Positions 26,870 through 35,012 of a stretch of DNA of 64,000 nt are shown piece after piece; position 1 is the first letter of the stretch; each line of letters starts with the position of its first letter. The notes beneath the pieces were generated by a model that saw only the letters and a list, made by a program, of their open reading frames with translations, was not told the origin of the DNA and ran no database searches. Location: contig NZ_CP031395.1 of assembly GCF_004328645.1 (NCBI RefSeq), positions 1,265,501-1,329,500 of the forward strand, given 5' to 3'. A program made the translations under genes and the position numbers. Source of the DNA: Hylemonella gracilis. GTDB lineage: Bacteria > Pseudomonadota > Gammaproteobacteria > Burkholderiales > Burkholderiaceae_C.

Positions 26870-27880
26870 ATGAGTATTCTATTGACGGGTGGCGTTGGCT
26901 ACATTGGCAGCCATGCGGCGGTGACGTTGGCGCAGATTGGACATAAAGTGGTTCTTTATGACAATCTCAGCAATAGCCGCGCAGACGTGGTGTCGCGGTT
27001 AGCGAGGATTCTGGGGCATGCTCCTGTGCTGATTGAGGGAGATGTGCGCGATACAGAGCTTCTGGCGCAAACGTTGCGCACTTATAGTGTCAGCGCCGTG
27101 ATGCATTTTGCCGGACTCAAGGCCGTAGGCGAGTCGGTGGCTCAGCCACTGGCTTACTACGACAACAACGTCACCGGCACCCAGTGCCTTGTGCGTGCCA
27201 TGCGGCGCTGCGGCGTGCGTAAGCTCGTGTTCAGTTCGAGCGCGACGGTCTATGGTGAACCGCAGTATCTGCCGTTGGATGAGAAGCACCCGACCCATGC
27301 CGTCAATCCGTATGGTCGGAGCAAGTTGCACGTTGAGGAGATGCTGAGCGACCTTGCAGTTTCGGATGCAGACTGGAGGATTGCCTGCTTGCGCTATTTC
27401 AATCCGGTGGGCGCGCATTCATCCGGATTGATCGGAGAAGATCCCAATGGCACTCCCAACAATCTCATGCCCTATATCGCGCAGGTCGCAACGGGGCGTC
27501 GCGACAGGCTCAGCGTGTTCGGTGGGGATTACGACACGCCGGATGGAACGGGTGTTCGGGATTACATTCACGTGACTGATTTGGCTGATGGGCATCTCGC
27601 CGCATTGAATTTTTTAGGGCGCGACGATGCGGCTGGGTGGCATGCCTTCAATTTGGGCACAGGGACGGGCCACAGCGTGTTGGAGGTGATTCAGGCTTTC
27701 GAACGCGCAAGTGGCATGAATGTGCCATATGAAATAGTCGCGCGTCGTCCCGGGGATGTGGCCTCTAGTTATGCCAGTTCGGACAAGGCGCGACAGATAC
27801 TGGGCTGGCAAGCAGGGGTCCGCCTGGATGAAATGTGCATCAGCGCGTGGCGCTGGCAACAGCACTGTGCGCAACTTTAG
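26870..27880 (+). CDS. galE: UDP-glucose 4-epimerase
   Basis: Interconverts UDP-glucose and UDP-galactose, or UDP-GlcNAc and UDP-GalNAc in relaxed forms. 336 residues, the standard length. Motifs: GGVGYIGSHAAVTLAQIGHK (NAD loop), YDNLSNS, FSSSATVYG and NPYGRSK with the catalytic Tyr/Lys, then RYFNPVGAH and DYIHVTDLADGH. Near the end of the locus, beside the initiating transferase, it probably supplies Gal or GalNAc for the first residues of the glycan. Specificity toward N-acetylated substrates cannot be told by eye. Confidence 0.95.
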   Translation: MSILLTGGVGYIGSHAAVTLAQIGHKVVLYDNLSNSRADVVSRLARILGHAPVLIEGDVRDTELLAQTLRTYSVSAVMHFAGLKAVGESVAQPLAYYDNNVTGTQCLVRAMRRCGVRKLVFSSSATVYGEPQYLPLDEKHPTHAVNPYGRSKLHVEEMLSDLAVSDADWRIACLRYFNPVGAHSSGLIGEDPNGTPNNLMPYIAQVATGRRDRLSVFGGDYDTPDGTGVRDYIHVTDLADGHLAALNFLGRDDAAGWHAFNLGTGTGHSVLEVIQAFERASGMNVPYEIVARRPGDVASSYASSDKARQILGWQAGVRLDEMCISAWRWQQHCAQL

Positions 27881-27924
27881 CGGGGGCTGGTGAGAAAAAA
27901 AAGATCAGGGATGGAAGCAATACT

Positions 27925-29070
27925 GTGAACAGCATCGTCATCGCCGGCATGATTTCTTGGGTAATTACCCTGTTGATCATCCGCTTCAATCATTTGCACA
28001 ACGACTTGACTGCGGACTGCATGACCGGGGTCCAGAAGTTTCATTCACATCCCACGCCGCGCGTGGGAGGGGTAGGCTTGTACTGTGGCGTGGCGGTTGT
28101 GGCGCTTTTTCTTCTTCTGCGCGAACTGGATGTCGGTTGGAGCCTGCTGATGCTATTGCTTGCGGCGGCCCCGGCTTTTGCCGGAGGGCTGGTGGAGGAT
28201 CTCACCAAGAAAGTCTCCGTGCTTTGGCGTCTTGGGTTGACCATGGTGTCGGCTGTCCTTGGGTATGTGTTGCTGGGGGCGGAATTGAATCGTCTGGACG
28301 TTCCCTTGGTGGATCAGTGGGTGGACTTGGCGTTGAGTTGGTGGCCTCTGTCCTTGTTGCTGACCATGGTGGCGATCGGGGGCGTGGCCAACGCCATCAA
28401 CATCATCGACGGCTTTCACGGTCTGGCGGGCGTGTTCTGCCTGATGATCTTCGGCGCCTTGGGTTACGTGGCCTTTTTGCTCGGCGACACGCTCTTGTGG
28501 ACCACTTGCGCGGCCCTGATCGGCGCGTTGCTTGGCTTCTTGGTTTGGAACTATCCCCGAGGGCTGATTTTCCTGGGGGACGGTGGCGCCTATTTCCTCG
28601 GCTTCATGGCAGGTGAACTGTCGGTGCTGCTGGTGATGCGCCATCCGGAGGTTTCGCCCTGGTTCCCGATGCTGCTGATGATCTACCCGGTCTTCGAAAC
28701 TCTCTTCTCGATCTATCGCAAAAAGATCCTGCGTGGCATGTCGCCTGGGGAACCCGACGGGGTGCATTTGCATATGCTGGTATACAAACGCTTGGTGCGC
28801 TGGGCCGTAGGCAGTTCCGAGGCGGAAGACAGGAACAACCGCAATGCGCTGACTTCACCCTATCTCTGGGTGTTGTCTTCCATGGCCATTTTCCCAGCGA
28901 TGTTGTTCTGGCGCTCGACGCCCATGCTGATGTGCTTCGTGCTGCTGTTCGCCGTGAGCTATGTTTGGCTCTACCGTCGCATCGTGCTGTTCAAGGTACC
29001 CAGGCGGCTGGTGCTGCGCAAGACGCGCACTCCGGACGGGCGTTCCGAACAAGGCCCCGTGGACCGCTAG
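27925..29070 (+). CDS. MraY/WecA/WbpL-family undecaprenyl-phosphate sugar-1-phosphate transferase
   Basis: Polytopic membrane enzyme that loads the first sugar phosphate onto undecaprenyl phosphate. The GTG at 27925, with GGAAG 7 bases upstream, gives about 381 residues; ATG 27949 is an alternative. It shows about ten hydrophobic segments and the family cytoplasmic motifs TPRVGGVGLYCG, LVEDLTKKVSVLWRL (acidic active site), NAINIIDGFHGLAGV, FLGDGGAYFLG and the histidine loop GVHLHMLVYKR. With galE this should initiate the O-antigen. It is the last gene of the polysaccharide locus; argB follows after 116 bases. Confidence 0.92.
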   Translation: MNSIVIAGMISWVITLLIIRFNHLHNDLTADCMTGVQKFHSHPTPRVGGVGLYCGVAVVALFLLLRELDVGWSLLMLLLAAAPAFAGGLVEDLTKKVSVLWRLGLTMVSAVLGYVLLGAELNRLDVPLVDQWVDLALSWWPLSLLLTMVAIGGVANAINIIDGFHGLAGVFCLMIFGALGYVAFLLGDTLLWTTCAALIGALLGFLVWNYPRGLIFLGDGGAYFLGFMAGELSVLLVMRHPEVSPWFPMLLMIYPVFETLFSIYRKKILRGMSPGEPDGVHLHMLVYKRLVRWAVGSSEAEDRNNRNALTSPYLWVLSSMAIFPAMLFWRSTPMLMCFVLLFAVSYVWLYRRIVLFKVPRRLVLRKTRTPDGRSEQGPVDR

Positions 29071-29186
29071 CCAGTCCCATGAATGGGTGCCGGACGGATA
29101 ACGGACCAATCAATGGACGGTACTTGCCGAAGGCGCTTGTGACTTGCGGCACAATTTGACCGTCTTTCCTTCCCGCGCTTGCTGCC

Positions 29187-30053
29187 GTGACCGACGCCCT
29201 CAATCCGCCTGCCTCCTCCCAAGCCAAAGCCGCCATCCTGGCCCAGGCCCTGCCTTACATCCGCCAGTTCCATGGCAAGACCATGGTCATCAAGTACGGC
29301 GGCAACGCGATGACGGAGCCAGCGCTGCAGCGGGCCTTCGCCGAGGACGTGGTGCTGCTCAAGCTGGTGGGCATCAATCCTGTGGTGGTGCACGGCGGCG
29401 GGCCGCAGATCGAGACGGCCTTGAAGCGCCTGGGCAAGAAGGGGGAGTTCGTACAGGGCATGCGCGTGACTGACGCCGAGACCATGGAGGTCGTCGAGTG
29501 GGTGCTGGCTGGCGAGGTGCAGCAGCACATCGTGGGCCTGATCAACCACGCGGGCGGCAAGGCCGTGGGCTTGACCGGGCGCGACGGCGGCATGATCCGC
29601 GCGAAGACGCTGAATCCCGAACTGGGCCAGGTCGGCGACATCACGGCCATTGATCCTTCGGTGGTCAAGGCCTTGCAGGATGACCAGTTCATCCCGGTGG
29701 TCAGCCCCATCGGCTTCGGCGAGGCCAACGAGAGTTACAACATCAATGCCGACGTGGTGGCCGCCAGGCTGGCGATGGTGCTGCAGGCCGAGAAATTGCT
29801 GATGTTGTCTAACATTCCCGGCGTGCTGGACAAGCAGGGCCAGCTGCTGACCGAGCTGACCATGAAGCGCATCGATGAACTGATGGCCGATGGCACCATC
29901 TCGGGCGGCATGATTCCGAAGATCGCGGGCGCGGTGGACGCGGCCCGCAGCGGTGTGAACGCCGTGCACATCATCGACGGTCGGGTGCCGCATGCCATGC
30001 TGCTGGAAATCCTGACCGGCGATGCCTACGGCACCATGATCCGTTCGCACTGA
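29187..30053 (+). CDS. argB: acetylglutamate kinase
   Basis: Second step of arginine synthesis: ATP-dependent phosphorylation of N-acetylglutamate. 288 residues from a GTG start. Amino-acid kinase motifs are [10 protein letters not shown] (K, phosphate binding), [18 protein letters not shown], the [13 protein letters not shown] block and the closing [18 protein letters not shown]. This is a housekeeping chromosomal gene and marks the right boundary of the polysaccharide locus. slmA follows, an arrangement I associate with Burkholderiales. Confidence 0.97.
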   Translation: MTDALNPPASSQAKAAILAQALPYIRQFHGKTMVIKYGGNAMTEPALQRAFAEDVVLLKLVGINPVVVHGGGPQIETALKRLGKKGEFVQGMRVTDAETMEVVEWVLAGEVQQHIVGLINHAGGKAVGLTGRDGGMIRAKTLNPELGQVGDITAIDPSVVKALQDDQFIPVVSPIGFGEANESYNINADVVAARLAMVLQAEKLLMLSNIPGVLDKQGQLLTELTMKRIDELMADGTISGGMIPKIAGAVDAARSGVNAVHIIDGRVPHAMLLEILTGDAYGTMIRSH

Positions 30054-30065
30054 GCACCTGCAGGC

Positions 30066-30093
30066 GGGTGATTCCGTCCCATTCGGAATCGCC
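30066..30093 (+). terminator. hairpin downstream of argB
   Basis: GATTCCG (30070-30076) and CGGAATC (30084-30090) form a perfect 7-bp stem with a 7-base loop, extendable by GGGT at 30066-30069 against GCC with one wobble. No T-run follows, so it may be a Rho-assisted terminator or an mRNA-stabilising hairpin rather than a classical intrinsic terminator. Confidence 0.4.
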
Positions 30094-30205
30094 GCCGCCG
30101 AATGTTGGACAATGACCCGTAACCGCTAAACACTCATTCCCCGCACCGAATGTCCGACGCCGATCTCCCCTCCGCCGCCGAGTCTCCCGCCACGGATGCC
30201 CCGAA

Positions 30206-30832
30206 GTGGAGGCCGGGACGGAGGTCACCCCGGCCCGCAAGCGACCCAAGCCCGGCGAGCGGCGCATCCAGATCCTGCAGGCGCTGGCCGCCATGCTGGA
30301 ACAGCCCGGTGCCGAGCGCATCACCACCGCGGCCCTGGCGGCCCGCCTGGAAGTGAGCGAGGCCGCCCTGTACCGCCATTTCGCCAGCAAGGCGCAAATG
30401 TTTGAGGGCCTGATCGAATTCATCGAGCAGTCTGTGTTCACCCTGGCCAACCAGATCGCCGAGCGCGAATCGCAAGCCACCGACCCCAGCGCGGGGCTGC
30501 GCCAGGCCGCCGCGGTCGTGACCCTGTTGCTGCAGTTCGCCGAGAAAAACCCCGGCATGGTGCGCGTGATGGTCGGTGACGCCCTGGTGTACGAGAACGA
30601 GCGTCTGCAGCAACGCATGAACCAGTTCTTCGACAAGATCGAAACCCTGCTCAAGCAAGGCCTGCGCTTCGGCGCGGCGGCCGATGCCTCCACGCCCTCG
30701 GCCGATGCCCAGGTGCAGGCCTCGGTGCTCACGGCCTTCGTGGTGGGCCGCCTGCAGCGTTTCGCACGCTCGGGCTTTCGCCGACCGCCTACGGAATTCC
30801 TGGACGACAGCTTGGCGCAGATGCTGCGCTGA
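30206..30832 (+). CDS. slmA: SlmA-type TetR-family nucleoid occlusion protein
   Basis: DNA-binding inhibitor of FtsZ assembly over the nucleoid. From the GTG at 30206 it is 208 residues, near the E. coli length of 198. The N-terminal helix-turn-helix reads [34 protein letters not shown] in two parts, closely matching E. coli SlmA ([23 protein letters not shown] there). The rest follows the family ([31 protein letters not shown] in two parts). An ATG at 30150 opens a different frame encoding an SlmA-like acidic leader that should join just before residue 1; see findings. Confidence 0.88.
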   Translation: [208 protein letters not shown]

Positions 30833-30956
30833 GGCGCTGGTCGGGGTCACCGATCGGCTCGAGGCAGGCACCGCTGTGGGGCTTGGCCCGAGGTTCTGCT
30901 GACCGTTGGTGCCAGACGTGCATCAGAACGGCAGATAAAAAAAGAGGAGATCGACC

Positions 30957-31805
30957 ATGAAACTTGCTCGTTATGGCAAGCCCGGCCAGGAAAAACCGGG
31001 CCTGATCGATGCCGAAGGCCGGCTGCGCTCGCTGGCCGGTGTGCTGCCCGACATCGGTCCCGCGCAACTGTCGGACGCCTCGCTGGCCAAGCTGCAAAAA
31101 CTGAAGGCCGACAAACTGCCTCTGGTGCGCGGCCAGGTCCGCTACGGCGCGCCGGTGGCGGGCACGCCCAAATTCATCGCCATCGGCCTGAACTACAGCG
31201 ACCACGCCAAGGAAGCGGGCATGCCCATCCCGGCCGAACCCATCGTCTTCACCAAGGCCGTCAGCTGCATCCAGGGACCGGACGACGACGTGATGCTGCC
31301 CAAGGGCGGCCAGAAGGGCGACTGGGAGGTGGAACTGGGCGTCATCATCGGCAAGACGGCCCGCCATGTCACGCAGAAGGCCGCGTTGGACCATGTGGCG
31401 GGGTATGTGTTGGCCAATGACGTGAGTGAACGTGCCTTCCAGCTGGAGCGCGGCGGCCAGTGGGACAAGGGCAAGGGCTGCGACACCTTTGGCCCTCTGG
31501 GGCCCTGGCTGGTGACGAAAGACGAGATCCCGAACCCGCAGAAGCTGGGCATGTGGCTGGATGTGAACGGCCAGCGCATGCAGACCGGTAACACCCGGAC
31601 CATGATCTTCAGCGTGGCCAAGATCATCAGCCACCTGAGCGAGTACATGACGCTGTCGCCCGGTGACGTGATCATCACCGGGACCCCGCCTGGCGTGGGC
31701 ATGGGGATGAGGCCTCAGCGCTTCCTGCAGCCTGGGGACGTGATGACACTGGGCATCGAGGGCTTGGGCACACAGACCCAGCACGTCGTCGCGTTCAAGC
31801 GCTAA
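30957..31805 (+). CDS. fumarylacetoacetate hydrolase family protein
   Basis: 282 residues, preceded by the strong ribosome site AAGAGGAG. The C-terminal FAH domain has GLNYSDHAKEAG, metal-ligand glutamates in DWEVELGVIIG, NDVSERAFQLE and the closing GDVIITGTPPGVGMGM. The N-terminal domain of about 70 residues (MKLARYGKPGQEKPGLIDAE) is the kind found in 2,4-didehydro-3-deoxy-L-rhamnonate hydrolase and related 2-keto-acid hydrolases. The exact substrate is not determinable; acylpyruvate or deoxy-ketosugar acid cleavage is plausible. Confidence 0.88.
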   Translation: MKLARYGKPGQEKPGLIDAEGRLRSLAGVLPDIGPAQLSDASLAKLQKLKADKLPLVRGQVRYGAPVAGTPKFIAIGLNYSDHAKEAGMPIPAEPIVFTKAVSCIQGPDDDVMLPKGGQKGDWEVELGVIIGKTARHVTQKAALDHVAGYVLANDVSERAFQLERGGQWDKGKGCDTFGPLGPWLVTKDEIPNPQKLGMWLDVNGQRMQTGNTRTMIFSVAKIISHLSEYMTLSPGDVIITGTPPGVGMGMRPQRFLQPGDVMTLGIEGLGTQTQHVVAFKR

Positions 31806-31884
31806 AACCCCAACCTTTCCGCTTATCAGACACGGGCAAACCGGCGGACCAGACCTGGTCTTGTGGGGAGTCACTTTTTTGAGG

Positions 31885-31903
31885 CAAAATAGAACGATCG
31901 TTC
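31885..31903 (+). promoter_or_regulatory. candidate TetR-type operator overlapping the promoter of the regulator gene
   Basis: GAACGATCGTTC at 31892-31903 is a perfect 12-base palindrome 15 bases before the start of the TetR gene. A possible -10 box CAAAAT (31885-31890) precedes it directly, and TTGTGG (31861-31866) could be the -35 with an 18-base spacer. The palindrome would lie over the transcription start, the usual place for autorepression by a TetR protein. Confidence 0.6.
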
Positions 31904-31918
31904 GTTTTATTTTGAGTC

Positions 31919-32593
31919 ATGCCCCAGCTCGCCGTTCCCGGCCGCAAAACAGCTCGCCGCCGCGTCGCCGCGCCAGACGCCGCGCCGAGCCGCGTCCTGC
32001 ACAAGGGGCAGCAGACCCGTCTGGTCATCCTGGACGCTGCCTTGGCCCTGGCGGCCGAGGCGGGGCTTGAGGGCTTGTCCATCGGCGCGCTGGCCGAGTC
32101 CACGGGCATGAGCAAGTCTGGCGTCTTCGCGCATTTCGGTTCGCGCGAGGAGTTGCAGATTTCCGTCATTCATGAATACTTCCAGCGCTTCGAGCAGGAG
32201 GTGTTTTATCCAGCGATCCAGGAAGCGCGCGGCCTGCCGCGCCTGCGTGCGCTGTTCGAGAACTGGATGAAGCGCGTGACGGAGGAAATCCAGTCGGGCT
32301 GCATTTTCATCAGCGGCGCGATCGACTTCGACGACCGGCCTGGCCCCGTGCGTGATGCGCTGGCATGTTCGGTGCGGGTCTGGCTCGCGGCGGTGGAGCG
32401 TGCCGCGACCCTCGCGAAAGAAGAGGAAGAGTTGGTGGCCGACGCGGATGTGCGGCAGATTTGCTTCGAGATCCACGGCCTGATCCTGTCCGTGCATTAC
32501 GAGGCGCGTTTTCTTCAGACGCCGGGTTCCATCGAGCGTGCCCAAAGGGCCTTCGAGCAAATCCTGGCGCGATATTCGTCCGGCGCGCACTGA
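31919..32593 (+). CDS. TetR family transcriptional regulator
   Basis: 224 residues. The N-terminal helix-turn-helix domain runs from about residue 30 to 75 (LVILDAALALAAEAGLEGLS, then IGALAESTGMSKSGVFAHFG and SREEL), preceded by a basic tail. The C-terminal ligand domain has WMKRVTEEIQSGCIFISGAI, as in TetR_C regulators near acyl-CoA genes. It lies directly upstream of the beta-oxidation operon (32675 onward), so an acyl-CoA-responsive repressor comparable to Bacillus FadR is a reasonable inference. A palindrome in its own promoter suggests autoregulation. Confidence 0.92.
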   Translation: MPQLAVPGRKTARRRVAAPDAAPSRVLHKGQQTRLVILDAALALAAEAGLEGLSIGALAESTGMSKSGVFAHFGSREELQISVIHEYFQRFEQEVFYPAIQEARGLPRLRALFENWMKRVTEEIQSGCIFISGAIDFDDRPGPVRDALACSVRVWLAAVERAATLAKEEEELVADADVRQICFEIHGLILSVHYEARFLQTPGSIERAQRAFEQILARYSSGAH

Positions 32594-32674
32594 GCGGGAC
32601 CGCGAGTGGTCATTCCATCAGGCTTACATATACCGGTTCTTTAATTCAACCTTCGAACACACAAGGAGTACACC

Positions 32675-34471
32675 ATGCCCAGCTACAACCCGCCCCTGCG
32701 CGACATGCAGTTCGTGATGCACGAGATGCTCGACGTGAGCAGTGCGCTCAAGCAGATGCCGCGCCATGCCGATACGGACGCCGACACCATCAATGCCGTG
32801 CTGGAAGAGGGCGGCAAGTTCGCCGCCGAGGTGGTGTTTCCGCTCAACATCAGCGGCGACCAGGAAGGCTGCACGCTGAATCCGCAGACGCGCGAGGTCA
32901 CCACGCCCAAGGGCTTCAAGGAGGCCTACGCGCAGTACATCGAAGGCGGCTGGGCCGCGCTGTCCTGCGACCCTGAATACGGCGGCCAGGGCCTGCCCTT
33001 CGTGCTGAACCAGTGCCTGTACGAGATGTTGAACTCGGCCAACCAGGCCTGGACCATGTACCCCGGTCTGTCGCATGGTGCCTACGAGTGCCTGCAGGCC
33101 CACGGCACCGACGAGCAGAAGAAGCAGTTGCTGCCCAAGTTGGTCAGCGGTGAGTGGCTGGGCACCATGTGCCTGACCGAGCCGCATTGCGGCACCGACC
33201 TGGGCCTGCTGCGCACCAAGGCCGAACCCCAGGCCGATGGCACTTACAAGATCAACGGCACCAAAATCTTCATCAGCTCGGGCGACAACGACTTCACCGA
33301 AAACATCGTTCACCTGGTGTTGGCCCGCCTGCCCGACGCGCCCAAGGGCAGCAAGGGCATCAGCCTGTTCGCGGTCAGCAAGTACAAGCTCAAGGCCGAT
33401 GGTTCCCTCGGCGAGCAAAACGGCATCTACTGCGGTGGCCTCGAGCACAAGATGGGCATCCACGGCAACGCCACCTGTCAGATGGTCCTGGACAACGCGG
33501 TCGGCACCCTGGTGGGCCAGCCGCACAAGGGCCTGCAAGCCATGTTCGTGATGATGAACGCCGCCCGTCTGGGCGTGGGTAACCAGTCGCTCGGCCTGAC
33601 GGAGGTTGCCTACCAGAACGCCCTGGCCTACGCCAAGGACCGCCTGCAGATGCGCAGCCTGTCCGGCACCAAGGCCAAGGACAAGGAAGCCGACCCCATC
33701 ATCGTGCACCCGGACGTGCGCAAGATGCTGCTGACCGCCAAGGCCTACGCCGAAGGCGGCCGCGCCCTGGCCTGCTACTGCGCGCTGCTGCTGGACCAGC
33801 ACCTGTACCACCCCGACGAGCAGGTGCGCCAGGACAGCGACGAACTGCTGGCCCTGCTTACCCCCATCATCAAGGCCTTCCTGACAGACAACGGCTTCCA
33901 GGCCACCGTGATGTGCCAGCAGGTCTTCGGCGGTCATGGCTACATCAAGGAATGGGGCATGGAGCAGTTCGTGCGCGATGCCCGCATCAACATGATCTAC
34001 GAAGGCACGAACACCGTGCAGTCGCTGGACCTGCTGGGCCGCAAGATCCTGGGCAACAACGGCGCGACGCTCAAGAAGTTCGGCAAGATCGTTGGCGCGC
34101 TGATCGAGGAAGAGGGCGTGAACGAGAAGATGAGCGAGTTCATCAGCCCCCTGGCCGTGCTGGCCGAGCAGATGACCAAGTTCACCATGGAAATTGGCTT
34201 CAAGGGCATGCAGAACCCAGACGAGGTGGGCGCCGCCGCCGTGGACTACCTGCGTGTCGCGGGTCACCTCGTGTTCGGCTACTTCCATGCTCGCATGGCC
34301 TCCGTCGCGCTCAAGAAGATCGCCGCCGGCGACACCGATCCCTTCTACCAGGCCAAGCTGCAGACCGCGCGCTTCTACTTCGCCAAGCTCTTCCCCGAGA
34401 CCGCGACGCTGATGCGCACGGCCCGCGCGGGCTCCAAGTCCCTGATGGACACCCACCTGGCCCTGGCCTGA
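32675..34471 (+). CDS. FadE-like acyl-CoA dehydrogenase, 598-residue class
   Basis: FAD-dependent first step of beta-oxidation. 598 residues, a long-form enzyme like Bacillus FadE and AcdB rather than the 380-residue short-chain forms. Motifs: WLGTMCLTEPHCGTDLGLL (FAD loop), YKINGTKIFISSGDND, KMGIHGNATCQMVLDNA, QQVFGGHGYIKEWGMEQFVR and DARINMIYEGTNTVQSLDLL, which contains the usual catalytic glutamate. The C-terminal about 120 residues form the extra helical domain of this class. Ribosome site AAGGAG precedes the ATG. It heads the fad operon. Confidence 0.95.
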   Translation: MPSYNPPLRDMQFVMHEMLDVSSALKQMPRHADTDADTINAVLEEGGKFAAEVVFPLNISGDQEGCTLNPQTREVTTPKGFKEAYAQYIEGGWAALSCDPEYGGQGLPFVLNQCLYEMLNSANQAWTMYPGLSHGAYECLQAHGTDEQKKQLLPKLVSGEWLGTMCLTEPHCGTDLGLLRTKAEPQADGTYKINGTKIFISSGDNDFTENIVHLVLARLPDAPKGSKGISLFAVSKYKLKADGSLGEQNGIYCGGLEHKMGIHGNATCQMVLDNAVGTLVGQPHKGLQAMFVMMNAARLGVGNQSLGLTEVAYQNALAYAKDRLQMRSLSGTKAKDKEADPIIVHPDVRKMLLTAKAYAEGGRALACYCALLLDQHLYHPDEQVRQDSDELLALLTPIIKAFLTDNGFQATVMCQQVFGGHGYIKEWGMEQFVRDARINMIYEGTNTVQSLDLLGRKILGNNGATLKKFGKIVGALIEEEGVNEKMSEFISPLAVLAEQMTKFTMEIGFKGMQNPDEVGAAAVDYLRVAGHLVFGYFHARMASVALKKIAAGDTDPFYQAKLQTARFYFAKLFPETATLMRTARAGSKSLMDTHLALA

Positions 34472-34476
34472 AGCAT

Positions 34477-34992
34477 ATGAAGCACCCCCGAAACGCCTTT
34501 GGCATCTCCCCCTTGAGGGGGCACACCCAGTGGCCCGGCCAAGCCGGTTCCACGGGTGCCCGCGTCTGGTTGCTTGGTACGCTGCTTTTTGTGGCGGCTT
34601 CGGTCGTTCACGCCCAGAACACGCCCGTGGGTAAGTGGCACACCATCGATGACGAAACGGGCGAGGTGAAGAGCCTCATCGCCATCACCGAGACGGGGGG
34701 TGTCGTTGCGGGCCGCATCGAGCAACTGCTGCGCAAGGGCGCGGACCCGAAGGCAAGCTGCGTGAAATGCGAGGACGACCGCAAGGGCCAGCCCATGGTG
34801 GGCCTGGAGATCATCCGCGGCGTCAAACAGAACCGCGGCGAGGCCATCTGGGAAGGTGGCGAGATCCTCGACCCGGAAAAAGGCAAGACCTATAAGCTCA
34901 AGCTGACGCCCATCGAGGGCGGGGCCAAGCTGCAGGTGCGCGGCTACCTCGGTCCCTTCTACCGCACCCAGATCTGGGTGCGCGTGAACTGA
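34477..34992 (+). CDS. DUF2147 family secreted protein
   Basis: The domain GKWHTIDDETGEVKSLIAI through RGYLGPFYRTQIWVRV matches DUF2147, a small periplasmic family of unknown function. From ATG 34477 it has 171 residues. A hydrophobic stretch VWLLGTLLFVAASVVHAQ (about residues 30-47) looks like a signal peptide with cleavage after HAQ or VHA, but the preceding 30 residues are encoded by a palindromic repeat, so translation may begin later, at TTG 34513 or TTG 34570. It lies between the FadE-like and FadN-like genes, an unexpected place for a secreted protein. Confidence 0.8.
   Translation: MKHPRNAFGISPLRGHTQWPGQAGSTGARVWLLGTLLFVAASVVHAQNTPVGKWHTIDDETGEVKSLIAITETGGVVAGRIEQLLRKGADPKASCVKCEDDRKGQPMVGLEIIRGVKQNRGEAIWEGGEILDPEKGKTYKLKLTPIEGGAKLQVRGYLGPFYRTQIWVRVN
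34481..34559. repeat. nested palindromic repeat at the 5' end of the DUF2147 gene
   Basis: GCACCC (34481-34486) pairs with GGGTGC (34554-34559), and inside lies CCCCC (34508-34512) TTGA GGGGG (34517-34521). The arrangement resembles the palindromic intergenic elements seen in Comamonadaceae genomes; that association is from memory. It may act as a partial terminator or mRNA stabiliser after the dehydrogenase gene. Confidence 0.55.
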
Positions 34993-35012
34993 AGACACAA
35001 AGGAACATCATC

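Noticed and set aside
29071..29186. Possible promoter for argB (TTGCCG ... CACAAT)
   Set aside because: Spacing is about 20 bases and the boxes are weak, so no confident call is possible.
32624..34456. Open frame of 610 codons on the minus strand opposite the acyl-CoA dehydrogenase
   Set aside because: Same shadow pattern, with no ribosome site or recognisable domain.
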